Positions 60,553-64,000 of a DNA stretch of 64,000 nucleotides are shown piece after piece; the stretch's first letter is position 1, and the number at the start of each line of letters is the position of its first letter. Both the position numbers and the translations under genes were made by a program. The notes under the pieces are model-generated. The model was not told the DNA's origin. It worked only from the letters and a program-made list of their open reading frames with translations, and ran no database searches. The DNA is from Palaeococcus pacificus DY20341 (lineage in GTDB: Archaea > Methanobacteriota_B > Thermococci > Thermococcales > Thermococcaceae): NCBI RefSeq assembly GCF_000725425.1, contig NZ_CP006019.1, forward strand, positions 124,001-188,000, in the 5' to 3' direction.

Positions 60553-62427
60553 ATGTTCGGATACACGGGGAAGCTCATAGATGTTGATTTGAGTAAAGAG
60601 AAAGTAAATGTTGTTGAGATTGAGGAGGAAGCTCTTAAGAAGTTCTATGGTGGCCGGGGACTAGGGGTCTACCTGCTCTGGAAGGAGCTTGGCAAAAATT
60701 GGGAGGATATTGACCCACTCGGCGAAGAGAATATCCTATTAATTCTCACAGGCCCACTGACGGGTTATTATCCGGGCATAAAGACAGCTGTCCTCTCAAA
60801 GTCTCCTGAGAGCAATGGTGTGGTAGGGAGTGTTTTAAGCAGCGAAGTAGGCCTTGAGTTAAAGACTTCAGGCTACGATGGGATAATAATTCGTGGAAAA
60901 GCAAAATCTCCTGTATATCTGTTGGTAAACGACGACAGCATTGAGATAAGGGATGCAAGTAAATACTGGGGAATGGGGGGAGTTGAGCTCCATAAAACCC
61001 TCCTAAAGGAAGTTCACGATGAGCTTAGAAGAAAGGAGAAACTTAGGGGAGTCCCAAAAGAGCCTGCAATGATGTATATTGGAAAAGGAGGCGAGAATAA
61101 AGTCAGGTTTGCTTCGATAATGGCTAAACTAATGCATGCTGCGGGCTATGGGGGCTACGGCGCGGTTATGGGAAGCAAGAACTTGAAGGCGATTCTCGTT
61201 AAGGGAAGCAAAGCTTTGCCCGAGGTTTACGACAAGGAGAAAGTTAAGGCCATGATTAGGGAGTTTTGGAATGATCTTTTCACGTTGACGACTTTTAGGG
61301 AGTGGGGCACTGGTGCTGGTGGCTATAGCGTTGGTAAAGACCGCTCAAGTGAGCCTATAAAGAACTGGCAAGAGGAGTATCACAATAATGACGAGATAAG
61401 TGTTGTTAACTTTGAGAACAGAGCATGGGTAAAGAAGTATTGGGCGGACTATGGGTGTCCTGTTAACTGCATGAAGATTTCTTACCTTAGGTATGGTCCC
61501 TATAAGGGCTCAATCACAGATGCTCCCGACTACGAGCTCATGGCATACATGGGAACGAATTTAGGAATTTTCGAGCCTGAAAAGATCGTCTATCTCTCAT
61601 ATCTAGTGGATGAACTGGGCTTAGATGGGATAAATGCTGGAAACATCTTGGGATTTGCAGCTGAGCTCTACCAAAGGGGCATTCTCACAAAGGAAGACCT
61701 TGGCTTTGAGCTGAAATGGGGAGATGAGAAAGCCTTTGCGAGGCTCCTTGACCTCATTGTGGAAAGGAAGGGCATTGGAGAGGTTCTAGCGGAAGGAACA
61801 TACAGAGCAGCTTTAAAGATAAGCGAAATGAAGGGTGTTGATGTCCTTAAATATGCTGTTCACGTCAAAGGCATTGGCGTTGGAGCTCACGGGGTTAGGA
61901 GCGACCTCGACTATACCAAGGATATAAGCTATGCCGTTTCAGTGCAAGGAGGAGACCACACGGCAACGGCAGGACTTCCAGCGAGGAGCTATGAGGGCGA
62001 GCTCGTTAACACTTTCTATGACTCCGCTGTAATATGTATGTTCACAACAAAGCCAGGATTCGAGCGCATCTTGGAGTTTGGAAATGCAGTTACAGGCTTT
62101 AGCTTAACGGCCGAAAAGTGGCTTAACGAGGTCGGCCTTAGAATAATCCACCTCCAGAGGATACTCCTTCTCCTTGGAGGGCCAGATGCGTATTGGGATC
62201 CAAGAAAGGATGATGACAATCCGCCGAGGTTCTACGAACCACTTCCAAGCGGCATTGCAAAAGGCAAAGCCCCACGGAGAGAGGAGATTAAGCAGAAAGC
62301 TGAACAATACTATGAAGAAGTTGGTTACGATGAGAACGGCATTCCAAAGGAGGAGGTTCTGGAAGAGCTTGGTTTAGGAGATGCGAAAAGAGCGGTTGAG
62401 AAAATAAAGAAGCGTTTAGGCGTTTAA
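60553..62427 (+). CDS. tungsten-containing oxidoreductase, WOR4-like (AOR family)
   Basis: A 624-residue enzyme of the aldehyde ferredoxin oxidoreductase family, which uses tungstobispterin. It begins MFGYTGKLIDVDLSKEKVNV, with FYGGRGLGVYLLWKEL, LTGPLTGY and HAAGYGGYGAVMGSKNLKAI for pterin contacts. The iron-sulfur ligand set is D299-x2-C302-x3-C306 plus C495, so the first Cys of AOR is Asp. The size (P. furiosus WOR4 is about 623) and the neighbouring ferredoxin suggest WOR4. The ATG at 60553 follows AGGTGATT. The physiological substrate is unknown. Confidence 0.88.
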   Translation: MFGYTGKLIDVDLSKEKVNVVEIEEEALKKFYGGRGLGVYLLWKELGKNWEDIDPLGEENILLILTGPLTGYYPGIKTAVLSKSPESNGVVGSVLSSEVGLELKTSGYDGIIIRGKAKSPVYLLVNDDSIEIRDASKYWGMGGVELHKTLLKEVHDELRRKEKLRGVPKEPAMMYIGKGGENKVRFASIMAKLMHAAGYGGYGAVMGSKNLKAILVKGSKALPEVYDKEKVKAMIREFWNDLFTLTTFREWGTGAGGYSVGKDRSSEPIKNWQEEYHNNDEISVVNFENRAWVKKYWADYGCPVNCMKISYLRYGPYKGSITDAPDYELMAYMGTNLGIFEPEKIVYLSYLVDELGLDGINAGNILGFAAELYQRGILTKEDLGFELKWGDEKAFARLLDLIVERKGIGEVLAEGTYRAALKISEMKGVDVLKYAVHVKGIGVGAHGVRSDLDYTKDISYAVSVQGGDHTATAGLPARSYEGELVNTFYDSAVICMFTTKPGFERILEFGNAVTGFSLTAEKWLNEVGLRIIHLQRILLLLGGPDAYWDPRKDDDNPPRFYEPLPSGIAKGKAPRREEIKQKAEQYYEEVGYDENGIPKEEVLEELGLGDAKRAVEKIKKRLGV

Positions 62428-62494
62428 CTTTCTTTTAACTTTTGGTTTTGGAAATCTTTAAAATCTCTTTGCTGAGCTTCTTTTGGTGAGCAAA

Positions 62495-62815
62495 ATGTGG
62501 CGTGAAAAATTAAGGCAAGGAATTCTTGAAAATGATGAGATACTAATTGAGCTTACTATTGGCGGTGAATGTGGCGAGTGGCTTCCGAGCTTAGCTCTCT
62601 ACGACAAGGAAAACGATGTTTGGTACTACTTTGACAACGATATTATGCCTGGGATGACGGAAGAGGAGGCTATGAGAAACGCGGTGGAGTTCTTTGAGAA
62701 GATGGTAGTCGGATTAGAGAAGCCCATATTAAAAGTCTCGCCTCTGAAGGAAGCACCAAAAGAAGTTTACGATAAGTTTGAGCACTTTTTGAAGGGGTTG
62801 AAGGATGAGGGTTAA
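62495..62815 (+). CDS. hypothetical protein of the tungsten enzyme neighbourhood (106 aa)
   Basis: I do not recognise it. The 106-residue protein starts MWREKLRQGILENDEILIEL and has a single Cys in IGGECGEWLP. The centre is a beta-rich part (SLALYDKENDVWYYFDNDIM) and the end is helical and charged. The ATG at 62495 follows TTGGTGAG; a TATA-like TTTAAAATC is upstream. It overlaps the sulfur carrier gene by 11 bp, so the two are translated together and probably act in the same cofactor route. Confidence 0.78.
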   Translation: MWREKLRQGILENDEILIELTIGGECGEWLPSLALYDKENDVWYYFDNDIMPGMTEEEAMRNAVEFFEKMVVGLEKPILKVSPLKEAPKEVYDKFEHFLKGLKDEG

Positions 62816-63026
62816 AATTAAGCTTTATGGAGACTTAGCACTGAATCACTCCCCTGAGTTTGAGCTTGAGGTTAGAGAGGGTTCTGATGTCAAAGAACTC
62901 CTAAGGGAGCTTAAAATTAGTGTGGAAGAGCATCACATCCTTGTAAATGAGAGAAAAGTTGATGAGAGTTATAAACTCAAAGATGGCGACGTTTTAAAGC
63001 TTCTCCCTGTTGTTTACGGTGGTTAA
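62805..63026 (+). CDS. MoaD/ThiS-like sulfur carrier protein
   Basis: A 73-residue ubiquitin-like protein starting MRVKIKLYGDLALNHSPEFE and ending VVYGG. The C-terminal Gly-Gly is the thiocarboxylation site. It could supply sulfur for pterin dithiolene synthesis or tRNA thiolation; archaeal carriers are often shared (SAMP-like). It overlaps the preceding gene. The activating E1 is probably the enzyme starting at 63635. Confidence 0.88.
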   Translation: MRVKIKLYGDLALNHSPEFELEVREGSDVKELLRELKISVEEHHILVNERKVDESYKLKDGDVLKLLPVVYGG

Positions 63027-63301
63027 AGGCCAACGTCCTCCCCAAACGTCAGCGTTAAGTATAGCTCAACAGTGCCGTTCTTGATATTTTGGATTATCTC
63101 TTCCTTGAATTTTTCAAGTTCTTCTCTGCTCAGCTCTCTCTTTTCACTGAGATTCTTTATCTTTCCATCGCGCTTGTCAAAAATTATAGTTTCTTCCTTT
63201 CTAACGATTAGAGGGACATAGTTTATCTTGATGCCGTAAAGCTCTTCAGCGTAGGCTATCTTTGAGAGGAGCAAATTTGTATAGCTTTTTAACTCGTCCA
63301 T
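63023..63301 (-). CDS. hypothetical protein (92 aa)
   Basis: A 92-residue soluble protein on the strand opposite its neighbours, not recognised. It starts MDELKSYTNLLLSKIAYAEE and has VPLIVRKEETIIFDKRDGKI and a C-terminal VELYLTLTFGEDVGL. It is charged and helical, with no Cys. The stop overlaps the sulfur carrier gene's stop by 4 bp. Its promoter would lie in the 63302-63369 space shared with the divergent MoaD gene. Confidence 0.7.
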   Translation of the reverse strand: MDELKSYTNLLLSKIAYAEELYGIKINYVPLIVRKEETIIFDKRDGKIKNLSEKRELSREELEKFKEEIIQNIKNGTVELYLTLTFGEDVGL

Positions 63302-63369
63302 GGCTCATCGTCCTAAGTTCGCCAAATGCCTTTTATACTTGACGGAGCAAAAGTGAGTGGGGGATGAAA

Positions 63370-63633
63370 ATGAAGGTGAAGGTTAGGTATTTTGCGCGCT
63401 TTAGAACTCTTGCGGGAACTTCTGAAGAGGAACTTGAGCTTAAAGAAGGGGCGACTATAAAAGACCTTGTTGAGCTCATAAAGGAGAAGCACTCTGCATT
63501 TAGTGAGGAAGTGTTTGAGCAGAACGAAGAAGCAGACGTCAATGTTTCAAGAAACGGGCGTTATGCTAAGTTTGATGAGGTTCTTCAGGAGGGGGACATA
63601 GTAGCTCTATTTCCTCCCACGAGCGGTGGTTGA
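63370..63633 (+). CDS. moaD: MoaD-type molybdopterin synthase sulfur carrier
   Basis: An 87-residue ubiquitin-like protein starting MKVKVRYFARFRTLAGTSEE. The motif RYFARFRTLAG and the C-terminal ALFPPTSGG are typical of archaeal MoaD. The terminal Gly is thiocarboxylated and donates sulfur to precursor Z for molybdo- or tungstopterin. The start at 63370 is chosen as GGGGGATGA lies before it (ATG also at 63364). It is 1 bp before the MoeB/ThiF-like gene's ATG, so they are coupled. Confidence 0.92.
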   Translation: MKVKVRYFARFRTLAGTSEEELELKEGATIKDLVELIKEKHSAFSEEVFEQNEEADVNVSRNGRYAKFDEVLQEGDIVALFPPTSGG

Positions 63634-63634
63634 A

Positions 63635-64000
63635 ATGCTGAGCGATAGAGAGCTCGAGCGCTATGATCGACAGATTAAAATCTTTGGCATCGAAGGGCAG
63701 GAGAAGCTTAAAAACGCAAGGGTGGCAATTGTTGGTGTTGGTGGCCTTGGAAGTCCTGTAGCTTACTATTTAGCGGCCGCTGGTGTTAACCTTTTGCTGA
63801 TAGATGAGCAAAAGCCTGAATTGAGCAATCTCAACCGCCAAATTCTCCACTGGGAAGAGGACTTTGGGAAGCCCAAGCCGCTTTCCGCTAAATGGAAGCT
63901 TGAAAAGCTGAATCCAGACATAGAGATCGAGACTTTTGTTGGGCGCTTGAGCGAAGATAATATTGAGGATGTTTTAGGCAATGTGGATGTCATAGTGGAC
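63635..64000 (+). CDS. MoeB/ThiF-like E1 adenylyltransferase (C-terminus beyond window)
   Basis: The first 122 residues of an E1-like enzyme, MLSDRELERYDRQIKIFGIE. The nucleotide loop is VAIVGVGGLGSPVAYYLAAA (GxGGLG) and the adenylation Arg is in LSNLNRQILHW, which is standard for MoeB/ThiF/UbaA. It activates the C-terminal Gly of MoaD/ThiS proteins with ATP. The translation is my own, as the frame is cut by the window end. The genes at 62805 and 63370 are its likely partners. Confidence 0.93.
   Translation, partial: MLSDRELERYDRQIKIFGIEGQEKLKNARVAIVGVGGLGSPVAYYLAAAGVNLLLIDEQKPELSNLNRQILHWEEDFGKPKPLSAKWKLEKLNPDIEIETFVGRLSEDNIEDVLGNVDVIVD

Overview
The window is a chromosomal segment of a hyperthermophilic euryarchaeon of the Thermococcales, most likely a Thermococcus with fairly low GC. 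The support is the gene content: archaeal Spt4/Rpo7 and S27ae/S24e, GTP-dependent dephospho-CoA kinase, TYW1/Taw1, NAT10-like TmcA, PurP, a split GMP synthetase, archaeal PEP carboxylase, a tungsten aldehyde oxidoreductase, class III signal peptide proteins and a tubulin-like CetZ. Genes are dense, many overlap by 4 bp (ATGA), ribosome-binding sites are of the GGTGA type, and promoters have TATA boxes about 25 nt from the transcript start, some apparently leaderless. I saw no rRNA, tRNA, CRISPR array, insertion sequence or integrase.

Layout. 1-5.6 kb: cofactor and purine genes (thiC, cut by the window edge; pdxS-pdxT; purP; guaAB and guaAA). 5.9-18.15 kb, minus strand: a block of nine genes coding for a secreted alpha/alpha-toroid protein, a CetZ-type tubulin GTPase, a two-helix membrane protein, five or six pilin-like class III signal proteins (one with a DUF2341 module) and a DUF2101 membrane protein. 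I consider this the most interesting system here. 18.2-28 kb, minus strand: housekeeping (taw1, an HemK/Mtq2-like methyltransferase, a flavin reductase, rps27ae-rps24e-dephospho-CoA kinase-spt4-rpoE', ppa, a cation/Ca exchanger, two tandem NYN proteins, tmcA). 28.1-32.3 kb: an S9 peptidase, then an AT-rich two-gene module (a YwgA-like protein plus a SAMHD1-like HD phosphohydrolase) that looks acquired and may be defensive. 32.3-39.8 kb: ppcA, a degenerate MobA-like protein, and a biotin block (bioY, a BirA-like regulator with an obvious operator, EcfA and EcfT). 39.9-47.2 kb: an orphan thiamine-binding lipoprotein, an Lrp regulator, upp-uraA, a cluster of hairpin repeats, a cupin, a metallophosphoesterase lipoprotein and a universal stress protein. 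47.2-51 kb: a MacB-like ABC exporter with a surface CARDB-type protein. 51-59.9 kb: ileS and several DUF proteins. 60-64 kb: a four-cluster ferredoxin, a WOR4-like tungsten oxidoreductase, two MoaD/ThiS-like sulfur carriers and a MoeB/ThiF-like E1 enzyme, together a tungstopterin enzyme and cofactor neighbourhood.

Non-coding findings include two C/D box sRNAs (46271-46334 and 57230-57288, the second overlapping the stop codon of a protein gene), a five-copy family of roughly 43-nt hairpin repeats, a BirA-type operator between bioY and birA, dyads over the thiC and flavin reductase promoters, and a GC-rich structured leader in front of ileS. All calls come from reading the sequence; no database search was run.
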